Shown: one piece after another, positions 8,238 to 16,849 of the stretch
How the letters are laid out: every line of letters begins with the position of its first letter
Numbering within the stretch: the stretch's first letter is position 1
DNA from: Aliterella atlantica CENA595
GTDB taxonomy: Bacteria > Cyanobacteriota > Cyanobacteriia > Cyanobacteriales > Chroococcidiopsidaceae
Length of the DNA: 54,037 nt
Reading direction: 5' to 3'
Assembly (NCBI RefSeq): GCF_000952155.1
Contig: NZ_JYON01000036.1
Location: 1 to 54,037, forward strand
Made by a program: the position numbers and the translations under genes
Notes under the pieces: generated by a model
Databases searched by the model: none
What the model saw: the letters and a program-made list of their open reading frames with translations, nothing else
Told to the model about the DNA's origin: nothing

Positions 8238-9455
8238 TTAACTTCCTGCTGCGTTCAAACGCTGCCGTTGACTATATAACCAGAGTGTTAGCAGCGCCAC
8301 AGACACGCTAACGGTGATGAAACAGTGGATGTAACCGCCTGCACTGTCTACAATTGCACCAAGTGCGATCGCCCCAATTCCCTGTCCGACAAATAAGCTA
8401 AATACAAATAAGGAAACTGCTGTTCCCCTTGCTTCTGGTGCTAATTCTGTTGCTCTAGTTTGCAATGTGCTATGCAGCATATAAAAGCCCATCCCAATTA
8501 ACACGCTAATCGGGATAAATAGAATCCAGTTTTGGAACATGACTATCGCCAAGTAGCCAAAACACACTAGCCACCCACCTGTAAAAATTAAGCCTTGTTC
8601 GCCTAGCCTACTAACTAGCCATTTTACTGAGGCGCTGTAAATTAGTCCGCCTACACCAAAACCACTGAGCATAAAGCCGATCGCAATATAAGGTAAGTTA
8701 TAGCGATCGCGTAAAAATGCCCCCAGGTAAGCAAAGCCGCCAAATAGAAAAAATCCTTCAATAAATACAGCCGTAATAATCAAACGAGTAGCAGGCGATT
8801 TCATCAGTTGCAAGTAAGGCTTAAAACCAGATTTACCCCAAGGCTTAAAACCAGATTTACCCCGACGATCTTGCAGTTTTATTGGTTCATCTAAGCGCTG
8901 ATTTGCTCGCCATAGTGCTGCTGCAATCAATAATGAAATTACTCCAAATACGAGAAAGATGTCCCGCCAACTTAGATAATCGCCAAAAATTCCCCCAATA
9001 CTACCGCCAAGAATTTGCCCCAACATTAAAGCGCTCAAATAACGTCCAATTGCAGCTTGGCGTTCGGCGTAAGGAAAGTTATCGCCAATATAAGCAAGCG
9101 ACAGGGGAATAATTGCCGCTGCAACCATGCCTGTGAGAAACCGCAGTAGAGTCAGCAAGGCAATATTAGGGACAAATGCACAGCCTGCTGTACCGATCGC
9201 AAAAGCTGCCATTGCTCCTGTCATTACCTTCACTTTGCCAATGCGATCGCCTAATGGTCCGTAAACTAATTGAAACAATCCGTAGGGAATTGTATAAGCA
9301 CTAACAATAATCGCTGTAGTACCGACATTTGCCTCAAATTCATTGGCAATGATATGTAGCAAGGGGTCAATTACCCGCGCATCGGCAATTACTATAAAAG
9401 CAGCAGCGCCTAAAAGTAATAGTGAAACTCTAGGAGAGCGTGATTTTTCTGCCAT
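8238..9455 (-). CDS. Major facilitator superfamily transporter, probable exporter
   Basis: This is a 405-aa, 12-helix MFS protein. The loop 2-3 signature appears as GPLGDRIGKVKV, and helices are rich in Gly/Ala (for example FLTGMVAAAIIPLSLAYIGD). It resembles the drug:H+ antiporter branch (Bcr/YfkF/arabinose-efflux type), so multidrug or metabolite export is likely but the substrate is unknown. The central cytoplasmic loop between helices 6 and 7 carries an 8-residue tandem duplication (GKSGFKPW, GKSGFKPY). The gene sits between the GST and SDR genes on the same strand, so the three may be co-transcribed. Confidence 0.82.
   Translation of the reverse strand: MAEKSRSPRVSLLLLGAAAFIVIADARVIDPLLHIIANEFEANVGTTAIIVSAYTIPYGLFQLVYGPLGDRIGKVKVMTGAMAAFAIGTAGCAFVPNIALLTLLRFLTGMVAAAIIPLSLAYIGDNFPYAERQAAIGRYLSALMLGQILGGSIGGIFGDYLSWRDIFLVFGVISLLIAAALWRANQRLDEPIKLQDRRGKSGFKPWGKSGFKPYLQLMKSPATRLIITAVFIEGFFLFGGFAYLGAFLRDRYNLPYIAIGFMLSGFGVGGLIYSASVKWLVSRLGEQGLIFTGGWLVCFGYLAIVMFQNWILFIPISVLIGMGFYMLHSTLQTRATELAPEARGTAVSLFVFSLFVGQGIGAIALGAIVDSAGGYIHCFITVSVSVALLTLWLYSQRQRLNAAGS
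8818..8863. repeat. In-frame 24-nt tandem duplication inside the MFS gene
   Basis: Twenty-two nucleotides at 8818-8839 are repeated exactly at 8842-8863 (period 24), doubling an 8-residue basic segment of the MFS central loop. The perfect nucleotide identity implies a recent slippage event. Confidence 0.8.
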
Positions 9456-9523
9456 GGATTTACTTGGCGATTGCTTGGCGTTGCCTAATACTAATTGCTC
9501 TCCACAAATAAATTCTTCAGTCT

Positions 9524-10279
9524 CTAGAGGTGAGCGCCTCCAGAAGCCTCAATTCGCTGCCCTGTAACCCATCGGCTATCATTAGAAGCCAAAAATGAAG
9601 CCGCGTCTGCAATATCATCAGGCATTCCAATCCGCTTGATAGCAGAAGTCGCTAGCGTTTGTGCTTTTCCTGCTTCTGAACGCAACCACCCAGCATTAAG
9701 ATCGGTGTCAATTGCTCCAGGAGCAAGGGTATTTACCGTTATGCCGCGATCGCCAAGTATAGCTGCTAGATACTGGGTTAAAACATTAACTGAGCCTTTG
9801 GAGGCAGCATAAACAGCGTAGAGTGGGTAAGAAAAGCGCGTTACTCCACTCCCTAAATTTATAATCCGCCCGTTGTCATTAATTCGCGATAGTGCCAATT
9901 GGGTAACAAAAAATAAGCCTTTCACGTTCAAATCGAACTGATAATCAAATTCTTCCTCACTCCACTCTTCAATAGGCTTGCCGATTGCCGTTCCTGCATT
10001 ATTTACAAGTACATCAAACTTTGCCGCTCCTGTCCTTTTAGTCAGTTCGGCATCTAATGTTTCGTACATTGCTTTGATGCTGGCAACTTCAGATATCTCA
10101 GCTTGTACGGCAAAAGCTTCTCCACCTGTAGATTCGATTTTAGAGACTACTTCCTCTGCGGCTGCTTGATTCTTGCCGTAATGCACAGCAACCATCATCC
10201 CATCTTGAGCTAATCTTAAAGCGATCGCTTTTCCCAAACCACGACTAGCTCCAGTTACAAGCGCTACTTTTTGGGTCAT
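9524..10279 (-). CDS. Short-chain dehydrogenase/reductase, FabG-like
   Basis: A 251-aa classical SDR. It has the TGASRGLGKAIA cofactor motif near residue 10, NNAG near residue 93, the catalytic Ser in LGSGV, the YAASK active-site motif (Tyr-x-x-x-Lys), and the APGAIDTDL segment after it. NADP(H) is likely, given the Arg after TGAS. The alcohol/ketone substrate is unknown. It is divergent from the ArsR-family gene at 10359, with a perfect inverted repeat in the 79-nt gap, so ArsR control is probable. Confidence 0.85.
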   Translation of the reverse strand: MTQKVALVTGASRGLGKAIALRLAQDGMMVAVHYGKNQAAAEEVVSKIESTGGEAFAVQAEISEVASIKAMYETLDAELTKRTGAAKFDVLVNNAGTAIGKPIEEWSEEEFDYQFDLNVKGLFFVTQLALSRINDNGRIINLGSGVTRFSYPLYAVYAASKGSVNVLTQYLAAILGDRGITVNTLAPGAIDTDLNAGWLRSEAGKAQTLATSAIKRIGMPDDIADAASFLASNDSRWVTGQRIEASGGAHL

Positions 10280-10300
10280 GTGTTTGCTCTCTATTATTTC

Positions 10301-10325
10301 AATTGTTCGGTAATATCGAACAATT
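10301..10325. promoter_or_regulatory. Perfect inverted repeat, probable ArsR-family operator
   Basis: AATTGTTCG (10301-10309) and CGAACAATT (10317-10325) are exact reverse complements separated by 7 nt. They lie 22 nt before the SDR start and 34 nt before the ArsR start. Size and position fit a dimeric winged-helix operator that could control both divergent promoters. Confidence 0.65.
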
Positions 10326-10358
10326 AAACTATAAGGGGATTTGTGAGATAATGCAAGT

Positions 10359-10682
10359 ATGAGATTGTTTTATCATCCAGACACAAAAGATATTTCGCTC
10401 CCAGGAGTACTATATGCGTTGGGCGATCCAATTCGCTTAGAAATTGTCAAGCATTTAGCAACCGAAGGAGAACAGCCCTGCGCGGCTGTGTGTGAAGCTC
10501 TAGGACTTGCGATCGCCAAATCAACAATGTCCCATCACTTTAGGGTGCTGCGGGAAGCGGGCATTACTTGCTGTCGTAAAGAAGGCACTCAGCACCTCAA
10601 CACAATTCGCCGCCAGGATTTGGAGGAGCGTTTTCCAGGCTTGCTAGATGTTGTATTGGGTTGCGTACAGAAGGCGAGATAG
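10359..10682 (+). CDS. ArsR-family winged-helix transcriptional regulator
   Basis: The 107-aa protein has the ArsR fold: ALGDPIRLEIVKHLA (helix 1-2 signature), the recognition-helix region KSTMSHHFRVLREAGI, and a wing (CRKEGTQHLNTI). The C-terminus RRQDLEERFPGLLD is typical of ArsR members paired with oxidoreductases. Cysteines at CAAVC, in ITCC and near the C-terminus (GCVQ) could sense metal or thiol stress. The classical ELCVCDL metal motif is absent. It probably represses itself and the divergent SDR-MFS-GST group. Confidence 0.88.
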   Translation: MRLFYHPDTKDISLPGVLYALGDPIRLEIVKHLATEGEQPCAAVCEALGLAIAKSTMSHHFRVLREAGITCCRKEGTQHLNTIRRQDLEERFPGLLDVVLGCVQKAR

Positions 10683-10705
10683 CAAAAAAGAGCAAATTTA
10701 ATTAA

Positions 10706-11608
10706 TTATGCTTCTAACTGCAAAAACTTCCGCACCTGTTGTAAGTAAGTTTTGCTATCTTCCAGCATGGGAAAATGAGCCGTATTAGCGATCGGCATAA
10801 ACTCGACTTTATCGCTCATTGCTGCTGCTTGACGACCCATGTGAGCGGGAATAATTTGGTCGTATTCCCCAGCTACTAATAATGTCGGTACTTTTAACCT
10901 GGCAAATTCTTGGGGCATTACTTCGGCTGCTGTCTTACTTACCGCTGTAACCATCGTACCTAAAGCTGCTTGCTCGTCTGCCATCAAAAAATCTGCTAAA
11001 AAAGCCTGGCGTTCGCGTTTAGGGATAGAACGCCGCAAAAATCGCGCCATGAATATGCGATCTATAAACGGAATTTTGGCTAGCCATTTGGGACGAAACT
11101 TCACTACATAGCCGCCAAACTTGTGAAAAGCAGTAAAAGCTTTCTCGTCATACTCAAATACACCTGAGCAAGTTAAAATTGCCTTTTCCACCCGCTCAGG
11201 GTAAAGATTGAGAAACAACGTTGCTACCGATGCGCCTGTAGAGTGAGCGTTGAGATAAATCCGCCCTATTTTTAAGGCATCTAACAAAGCTGCTAAATCT
11301 CTAGCATATTCATCTAGCTCGTAGGTCAACTCCTCAACCGCTTCCGCTTGTTCGTGAGGGGCTGTTGCATCTGCTACGGCTATGCTGGCTTGCGCTAAAG
11401 GCGATCGCCCGCGCGTGCGTCCAAACCCGCGCATATCGTACAGCAGGCAATCAAAATCATTAACTAGCGCCTTGGCTGTACTTTCCCAATAGCGAGCCGA
11501 ACCCGCCCAACCGTGAACAAAAACCATTACAGGCTTAACAGAATTGCTGTCTTCTGCTTTTATCCACTCGTAATAATGCTCGACACCACGAACGCAAATG
11601 TAAGGCAT
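10706..11608 (-). CDS. Alpha/beta-hydrolase
   Basis: A 300-aa alpha/beta-hydrolase with MVFVHGWAGSARYWEST (oxyanion-hole HG), a nucleophile elbow written AHSTGAS (Ser in G/A-x-S-x-G), an acid in VAGEYDQIIP and the catalytic His in NTAHFPMLED. A cap domain lies between about residues 140 and 220. Substrate unknown; lipase, esterase or haloperoxidase-like activities are all possible. It lies 19 nt downstream of clpX on the same strand and may be expressed by read-through from it. Confidence 0.78.
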   Translation of the reverse strand: MPYICVRGVEHYYEWIKAEDSNSVKPVMVFVHGWAGSARYWESTAKALVNDFDCLLYDMRGFGRTRGRSPLAQASIAVADATAPHEQAEAVEELTYELDEYARDLAALLDALKIGRIYLNAHSTGASVATLFLNLYPERVEKAILTCSGVFEYDEKAFTAFHKFGGYVVKFRPKWLAKIPFIDRIFMARFLRRSIPKRERQAFLADFLMADEQAALGTMVTAVSKTAAEVMPQEFARLKVPTLLVAGEYDQIIPAHMGRQAAAMSDKVEFMPIANTAHFPMLEDSKTYLQQVRKFLQLEA

Positions 11609-11627
11609 AGCAAAATGTGACTTAATG

Positions 11628-12977
11628 TTAGGCAGATTCAGGCTTTGGTAGCGATGAAGGATGTACCAAAAGTTCCGCTGTAGAGCGTTTTTCTACCATT
11701 TCGCGGGTAATTGTGCAGAGGGCAACATCTTTTCTTGATGGCAACTCGTACATAACTTCTAGCATCAATTCTTCGACGATACCGCGTAAAGCTCTAGCGC
11801 CTGTTTTGCGGCGATAGGCTTCTTGGGCGATCGCTTTGAGGGCATCGGGTTTAAAATCTAGCTGTACGTTGTCCATTTTCAGCAGTTTTTGGTACTGCTT
11901 GACTAAAGCGCTACGCGGCTGAGTCAAAATTGCCACTAAAGCTTCTTCATCCAATGGTTCCACTACTGCTGCTACTGGTACTCTGCCGATAAATTCGGGA
12001 ATCATGCCAAACTTAACTAAATCTTCTGGTTCTAGGTGGCGCAACACGTCAGCCGTACGTTTTTCTTTCGATTGTCCTTCACCTGGTTGCACGAAGCCCA
12101 TTGATTTTTTGCCAGTGCGCTGTTCTACTACTTTATCTAAGCCGACAAACGCACCGCCGCAGATAAATAGTATGTTACTGGTGTCAATTTGGATGCAATC
12201 TTGATAGGGGTGCTTGCGTCCTCCTTGTGGTGGTACGTTGGCAATTGTCCCTTCCAACATTTTTAACAAAGCTTGCTGAACGCCTTCGCCAGAAACATCG
12301 CGGGTAATTGAGGGGTTTTCGCTCTTGCGGGCAATTTTATCGATTTCGTCAATGTAAATAATGCCTCTTTGTGCTTCTTCTACATCCAAGTCAGCAACTT
12401 GGAGCAAGCGCAGCAAGATATTTTCTACATCTTCGCCGACATAACCTGCTTCTGTTAATGTTGTGGCATCTGCTACCGCAAAAGGTACTTCGAGAATTTT
12501 TGCTAGAGTTTGGGCTAACAAAGTTTTGCCGCAGCCTGTTGGTCCAATCAATAAAATATTTGATTTTTGCAGTTCTACTGCATCTTCTGGCGCACCTTTG
12601 CCGCTATTTTTTGCTTGCAGTACGCTCAAACGTTTGTAGTGATTGTAGACGGCAACAGACAACACTTTTTTAGCTTCGTCTTGCCCAATTACGTGGTCGT
12701 CTAAATGATTTTTGATTTCGCGCGGCTTAGGAATCTGATTGAACGACAGATTTGCCGCGCGAGTCCGGCGCTTTTGCGGCGGTTCTGGACGTTGTGCTTG
12801 CTGCGATGCAGCATTGCTACTAGAGTTATGTTCGATTAATTCTTCATCGAGAATTTCATTACACAAGTCAACGCATTCATCGCAAATGTAGACTCCCGGT
12901 CCGGCAATCAATTTGCGTACCTGCTCTTGCGACTTGCCGCAAAATGAACATTTGAGATGGGAGTCATACTTTGACAT
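11628..12977 (-). CDS. clpX: ATP-dependent Clp protease ATP-binding subunit ClpX
   Basis: This 449-aa AAA+ unfoldase feeds substrates to ClpP. The N-terminal C4 zinc domain is present (CSFCGK, CDECVDLC). Walker A is GPTGCGKT, the pore loop is GYVGEDVE, Walker B is IIYIDEIDKI, and sensor 2 lies in TGARALRGI. The ClpP-binding IGF-type loop region is present as IPEFIGRVP. The frame can be extended 12 residues upstream to 13013, but that would overlap clpP. ATG 12977, giving MSKYDSHLKC, is the usual ClpX beginning and leaves a 13-nt gap after clpP. Confidence 0.96.
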   Translation of the reverse strand: MSKYDSHLKCSFCGKSQEQVRKLIAGPGVYICDECVDLCNEILDEELIEHNSSSNAASQQAQRPEPPQKRRTRAANLSFNQIPKPREIKNHLDDHVIGQDEAKKVLSVAVYNHYKRLSVLQAKNSGKGAPEDAVELQKSNILLIGPTGCGKTLLAQTLAKILEVPFAVADATTLTEAGYVGEDVENILLRLLQVADLDVEEAQRGIIYIDEIDKIARKSENPSITRDVSGEGVQQALLKMLEGTIANVPPQGGRKHPYQDCIQIDTSNILFICGGAFVGLDKVVEQRTGKKSMGFVQPGEGQSKEKRTADVLRHLEPEDLVKFGMIPEFIGRVPVAAVVEPLDEEALVAILTQPRSALVKQYQKLLKMDNVQLDFKPDALKAIAQEAYRRKTGARALRGIVEELMLEVMYELPSRKDVALCTITREMVEKRSTAELLVHPSSLPKPESA

Positions 12978-12990
12978 ATAAAGCCTCGAA

Positions 12991-13665
12991 TTATTTGATG
13001 GTAACTGTAGCACCCGCTTGGGGGATATTTTGCCGCGAGATAACTTGGTCGATTAAGCCGTAGTTTTTGGCTTCTTCTGCGGACATAAAGAAGTCGCGCT
13101 CGGTATCAGCTTCGATTCTCTCTAAGGGCTTACCAGTATGCTCGGCTAGTAACTCGTTCAGCCTATTTTTATGATAGAGAATTTCTCTTGCTTGGATTTC
13201 AATGTCAACGGCTTGACCTTGAGCGCCACCTAATGGTTGGTGAATCATAATTCGGGCGCTTGGTAGTGACATCCGTTTACCTTTAGCTCCAGCACTCAGG
13301 AGAAATGCTCCCATACTAGCGGCGAGTCCAAAACAAATAGTAGCAACATCAGGACGAATTTGCTGGATTGTGTCATAAATTGCCATCCCCGCTGTTACCG
13401 AACCGCCAGGAGAGTTGATATACAGCTGAATATCTTTCTCTGGGTCTTCGGCATCTAAAAATAGCAGTTGAGCGACAATCGAATCGGCAACAGCATCATC
13501 TACCTGAGTTCCCAAGAAGACAATGCGCTCTCTAAGCAGGCGAGAGTAGATATCAAAAGCACGTTCTCCCATTCCAGATTGTTCTACAACTGTGGGAACA
13601 ATATTGTTAATTTCCAGGTTGTTAACGCTGTTGATGGGGAAATTCACAGATTTAGATTCAAGCAT
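12991..13665 (-). CDS. clpP: ATP-dependent Clp protease proteolytic subunit
   Basis: A 224-aa serine protease subunit forming the barrel chamber of Clp. The catalytic Ser lies in GLAASMGAFLLSAG, His in MIHQPLGGAQG and Asp in the ERDFFMSAEEA region. The N-terminal extension before IVPTVVEQ is about 20 residues and is processed in many family members. Placement between tig and clpX, all on the same strand, is the common bacterial tig-clpP-clpX arrangement and indicates coordinated protein quality control. Cyanobacteria have several ClpP paralogs; this is the one linked to clpX. Confidence 0.95.
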   Translation of the reverse strand: MLESKSVNFPINSVNNLEINNIVPTVVEQSGMGERAFDIYSRLLRERIVFLGTQVDDAVADSIVAQLLFLDAEDPEKDIQLYINSPGGSVTAGMAIYDTIQQIRPDVATICFGLAASMGAFLLSAGAKGKRMSLPSARIMIHQPLGGAQGQAVDIEIQAREILYHKNRLNELLAEHTGKPLERIEADTERDFFMSAEEAKNYGLIDQVISRQNIPQAGATVTIK

Positions 13666-13841
13666 AGAACAAAGGTTAGAAAGTTTAACCGACGCGGTGC
13701 AGCTTGAATTAGGCGCTTTTTACCTTAGGAGTTGCTTTTATCCGCTATCTGTGAACTATTATGCCTTATCTGTTTTACTACCGTCAGATTCCTAAGAAAA
13801 GGATAATAGAGCGATCGCCCTATTGACAGATAATCCCTAAT

Positions 13842-15260
13842 TTATTCACTATCTGTTTGGCTGTCAATTTCCTCTGCTTGTGTCAATTCCTCTTCCTCTG
13901 TTGGAGTTGGAGCGAGCGTTCCTTCTGGTACTAATTCGACGGTAGCGTTAGCTTGCAGCCAATCTAAGATTTTTTCGGTCAATACTTCTTCAGTGACTAT
14001 TTCCCGCAATCTTTCTTGGTCGATGTCTTGGTCTTTGTACTGGGCTAGCAGTTCTTTTATACGCTCGTCAACGGTAGCTGGTTCTGCTTGCAGCGATTCG
14101 CGCTTGGCGACTTCTTGCAGGGCTAAAGAACGTTTGATACGGTCTATAGCTTCAGGGCGCGATCGCTCTCTTAGCTGCGGTATTGTATCTTGAGTAAATA
14201 GCCTTTTGACATCAATGCCTTGTCTGCTCAACTGCATTGCTGTTTGGGTCAGCATTTGGTCTACTTCTTGATTTATCAACGTTTCTGGCAAGTCTACTTC
14301 TACGTGTTTTACCAGTTCCTCTGTCAGTGCTTGCTGTTGATTGGCTTTGGTCTTATTTTCTGCTTCTTCTTGAAACCGCTTTTCTAAAGACTCGCGTAGT
14401 TCGGCTAGCGTCTCAAAGTCGCTAACTTCTTGAGCAAAGTCGTCATCGACTTCTGGTAGCTCTTTTGCTTTCAAGTCTTTTAAAGTCACGGTAAATAAGG
14501 CTTTGCGACTTGCTAATTCCTGTTGGGGATAGTCTTCGGGAAATTGAGCGTCGATTTCTTTAGTTTCACCAACGTTCATGCCAACTATGCCGTCAATGAA
14601 GCCTTCAATAAACCGCCCTGGTTGCAACTCTACTTGAAAATCTGTTGCTTGACCGCCTGGTATTTCTTCTGGTTCTGCGTCTGTTTCCGCTTCGTTGACC
14701 AAAATGCCTTTAAAATCTACTACAGCGGTATCGTTCATTTGCGCGGCACGTCCTTCAACTGGAACTAGCGTTGCCATTTGATTGCGATTTTCTTCAATTG
14801 CTTTTTCGACGCTAGCAGGGTCGTATTTAATCTCTTCTGTTTGGACTTGTAAGCCGCTGTACTGGGTGAGATTTACTTCTGGGACGACATCTACTGCCGC
14901 CGAGAAAATCAACGGCTTCCCTGGCTCGTATTGACCGATTAATTCTTCAAATGAGGTGCGTAACTGCGGTTGACCGATAGCTTTAATTTCTTCTTGTTTG
15001 AGCGCTTCGTTGACGCTGCTATCAATCATTTCTTCTAGGGCTGCTGCTTTGATGCGGACGTTGCCTAGCCTTTGGACTAATACATGACGGGGAACTTTGC
15101 CTTTGCGAAAACCAGGAATGTTGGCAGAACGGGCGAAGTTTTGAATCACCTGCTCGTATGCTTGCTTGGATTTTTCGGAAGGAATTTCTATTTCCAATCC
15201 AACTTGACTTGCGGGGAGTTTTTCCTGGGTGACTTTCATGTTTACAGTTTTATCTGACAA
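13842..15260 (-). CDS. tig: Trigger factor (ribosome-associated chaperone and prolyl isomerase)
   Basis: The 472-aa protein has three domains. The ribosome-binding N-domain carries the GFRKGKVPRHV signature near residue 55. A central FKBP-type PPIase domain follows (about residues 165-255, AAQMNDTAVVDFKG), and then a helical C-terminal chaperone domain. The last 30 residues are acidic (EEEELTQAEEIDSQ), a cyanobacterial feature. It binds nascent chains at the exit tunnel. It is the first gene of the tig-clpP-clpX group, with a 176-nt gap to clpP that could hold a second promoter. Confidence 0.95.
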   Translation of the reverse strand: MSDKTVNMKVTQEKLPASQVGLEIEIPSEKSKQAYEQVIQNFARSANIPGFRKGKVPRHVLVQRLGNVRIKAAALEEMIDSSVNEALKQEEIKAIGQPQLRTSFEELIGQYEPGKPLIFSAAVDVVPEVNLTQYSGLQVQTEEIKYDPASVEKAIEENRNQMATLVPVEGRAAQMNDTAVVDFKGILVNEAETDAEPEEIPGGQATDFQVELQPGRFIEGFIDGIVGMNVGETKEIDAQFPEDYPQQELASRKALFTVTLKDLKAKELPEVDDDFAQEVSDFETLAELRESLEKRFQEEAENKTKANQQQALTEELVKHVEVDLPETLINQEVDQMLTQTAMQLSRQGIDVKRLFTQDTIPQLRERSRPEAIDRIKRSLALQEVAKRESLQAEPATVDERIKELLAQYKDQDIDQERLREIVTEEVLTEKILDWLQANATVELVPEGTLAPTPTEEEELTQAEEIDSQTDSE

Positions 15261-15773
15261 TTTGACTTATGTAGTGAGAGCTAGCCTGCCTCTATTTTTT
15301 CTTCTGCCTGCTAGAAGGGCAACCTCAAGCGCAAGAGCAACATTACCCTGCTTGGGATTGAAAGCACTTAGCCGTAAAAGCGTTCTTCCAGTATAGGTCT
15401 TGCGACTTCGTGGTATCCTAAGTTTGGCAAGCGTCGTTAGCGATGGTATCTCTTGGCAGTTTTTAGTTTAGCTATAATTTGGCACTAAAGCCTAATGCTA
15501 CGCTTTAATTTATAGTTTTTTAAATTGTCCTAATCTATAAGCGCTTTTGGCTTTTAACTACATTTACAGATTTATCTTGCTGTTTTTAACCATGTCCTGA
15601 CTCACTTATTGCCAAAATGTCACAATACTTAGTATTGAGTGCAAGCAAAATTCCCTCAAAGTCTGCTGTTATATAATCGAATATTAAAAAATTGGTTGGC
15701 TGCTAAAGGTTATCTGCATATAAATATATTTATTAAGCTTAGACATTAATTAACGTTATCTCAGGAGAAAAAG
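15261..15773. other. Intergenic control region between divergent tig and asd
   Basis: This 513-nt gap holds promoters for both directions. Visible elements are a TATAAT box at 15672-15677 facing asd, a 7-bp palindrome at 15623-15637, a weak 6-bp hairpin TAAAGC/GCTTTA (15486-15507), and an AT-rich leader. No open frame stands out. Confidence 0.5.
15623..15637. promoter_or_regulatory. Palindromic operator-like element upstream of asd
   Basis: CAATACT-T-AGTATTG is a perfect 7-bp inverted repeat with a 1-nt centre, about 35 nt upstream of a TATAAT hexamer at 15672-15677. Position suggests a regulator-binding site. The regulator is unknown. Confidence 0.4.
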
Positions 15774-16823
15774 TTGACAAAATCTTATCGTGTTGCCATT
15801 TTGGGAGCTACTGGTGCAGTTGGCACAGAATTACTAGAACTATTGGACGAGCGGAACTTTCCCTTAAGCGATTTAAAGCTGTTCGCATCTTCCCGCAGCG
15901 CTGGAAAAACCATGAAATTTAAGGGAGAAGACTTGTTAGTAGAGGAAGTGGGCGATCGCTCTTTTGCTAATGTAGATATTGTCTTAGCTTCAGCAGGAGG
16001 CTCTACGTCCAAAGCTTTAGCGCCGAAAGCAGTTGCTTCGGGTGCTGTCGTTATCGACAATTCCAGTGCTTTTCGCATGGACGAACAAGTACCTTTAGTA
16101 ATTCCTGAAGTCAATCCCGATGCAGCTAGCCACCACCAAGGCATAATTGCTAACCCCAACTGCACGACAATTTTGATGGCAGTGGCAATTTATCCCTTAC
16201 ATAAAGCCAGACAGATTCAGCGGATTGTTGCTGCTACTTACCAGTCAGCAAGCGGTGCGGGTGCAAGAGCAATGGAGGAAGTCAAAAACCAGAGTCAAGA
16301 AATTCTCCAAGGTAAAGCGCCAACTAGCGAAGTATTCCCTTATCCGATAGCCTTTAATCTTTTTCCTCATAATTCGCCAATGACAGCAAACGGCTATTGT
16401 GAAGAAGAATTGAAAATGGTGAACGAGACGCGGAAGATATTTAATGCACCACAACTGAGAATTACTGCAACCTGCGTACGGGTTCCCGTACTGCGGGCGC
16501 ATTCAGAAGCGATTAATCTAGAATTCGAGCAACCATTAAGCGTCGAAGAGGCAAAAGAAATATTAAGTCAGTCAAAAGGAGTGCGAATAGTGGAAGACTG
16601 GCAAGCAAATTATTTTCCCATGCCCATAGACGCAACAGGTGAAGATGACGTTTTAGTTGGTCGCATCCGCCTTGATATTTCTCATCCCAACGGGTTAGAA
16701 CTTTGGCTGTGTGGCGACCAAATTCGTAAAGGTGCAGCCTTAAATGCCGTTCAAATTGCCGAATTATTAGTAGAACAAAATCTGCTATCAGCTAAAAGCT
16801 ATCAATCATCAGCCATTAGCTAA
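15774..16823 (+). CDS. asd: Aspartate-semialdehyde dehydrogenase
   Basis: A 349-aa NADPH enzyme that reduces aspartyl phosphate to aspartate semialdehyde, the branch point to lysine/diaminopimelate, threonine and methionine. It shows the nucleotide-binding GATGAVGTELLELL, the catalytic Cys in ANPNCTTI, SASGAGARAMEE and the LELWLCGDQIRKGAALNA C-terminal signature. Translation starts at TTG 15774, supported by AGGAGA at 15763-15768 and a correct N-terminus (MTKSYRVAIL). It is followed after 26 nt by dapA, so the two lysine/peptidoglycan-branch genes are probably co-transcribed. Confidence 0.95.
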   Translation: MTKSYRVAILGATGAVGTELLELLDERNFPLSDLKLFASSRSAGKTMKFKGEDLLVEEVGDRSFANVDIVLASAGGSTSKALAPKAVASGAVVIDNSSAFRMDEQVPLVIPEVNPDAASHHQGIIANPNCTTILMAVAIYPLHKARQIQRIVAATYQSASGAGARAMEEVKNQSQEILQGKAPTSEVFPYPIAFNLFPHNSPMTANGYCEEELKMVNETRKIFNAPQLRITATCVRVPVLRAHSEAINLEFEQPLSVEEAKEILSQSKGVRIVEDWQANYFPMPIDATGEDDVLVGRIRLDISHPNGLELWLCGDQIRKGAALNAVQIAELLVEQNLLSAKSYQSSAIS

Positions 16824-16849
16824 ATGATATCAGCGAGGAGTGAAAGTAG

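Noticed and set aside
12978..13013. Upstream 12-codon extension of clpX
   Set aside because: It overlaps the clpP stop and does not resemble ClpX N-termini; the downstream ATG gives the standard start.
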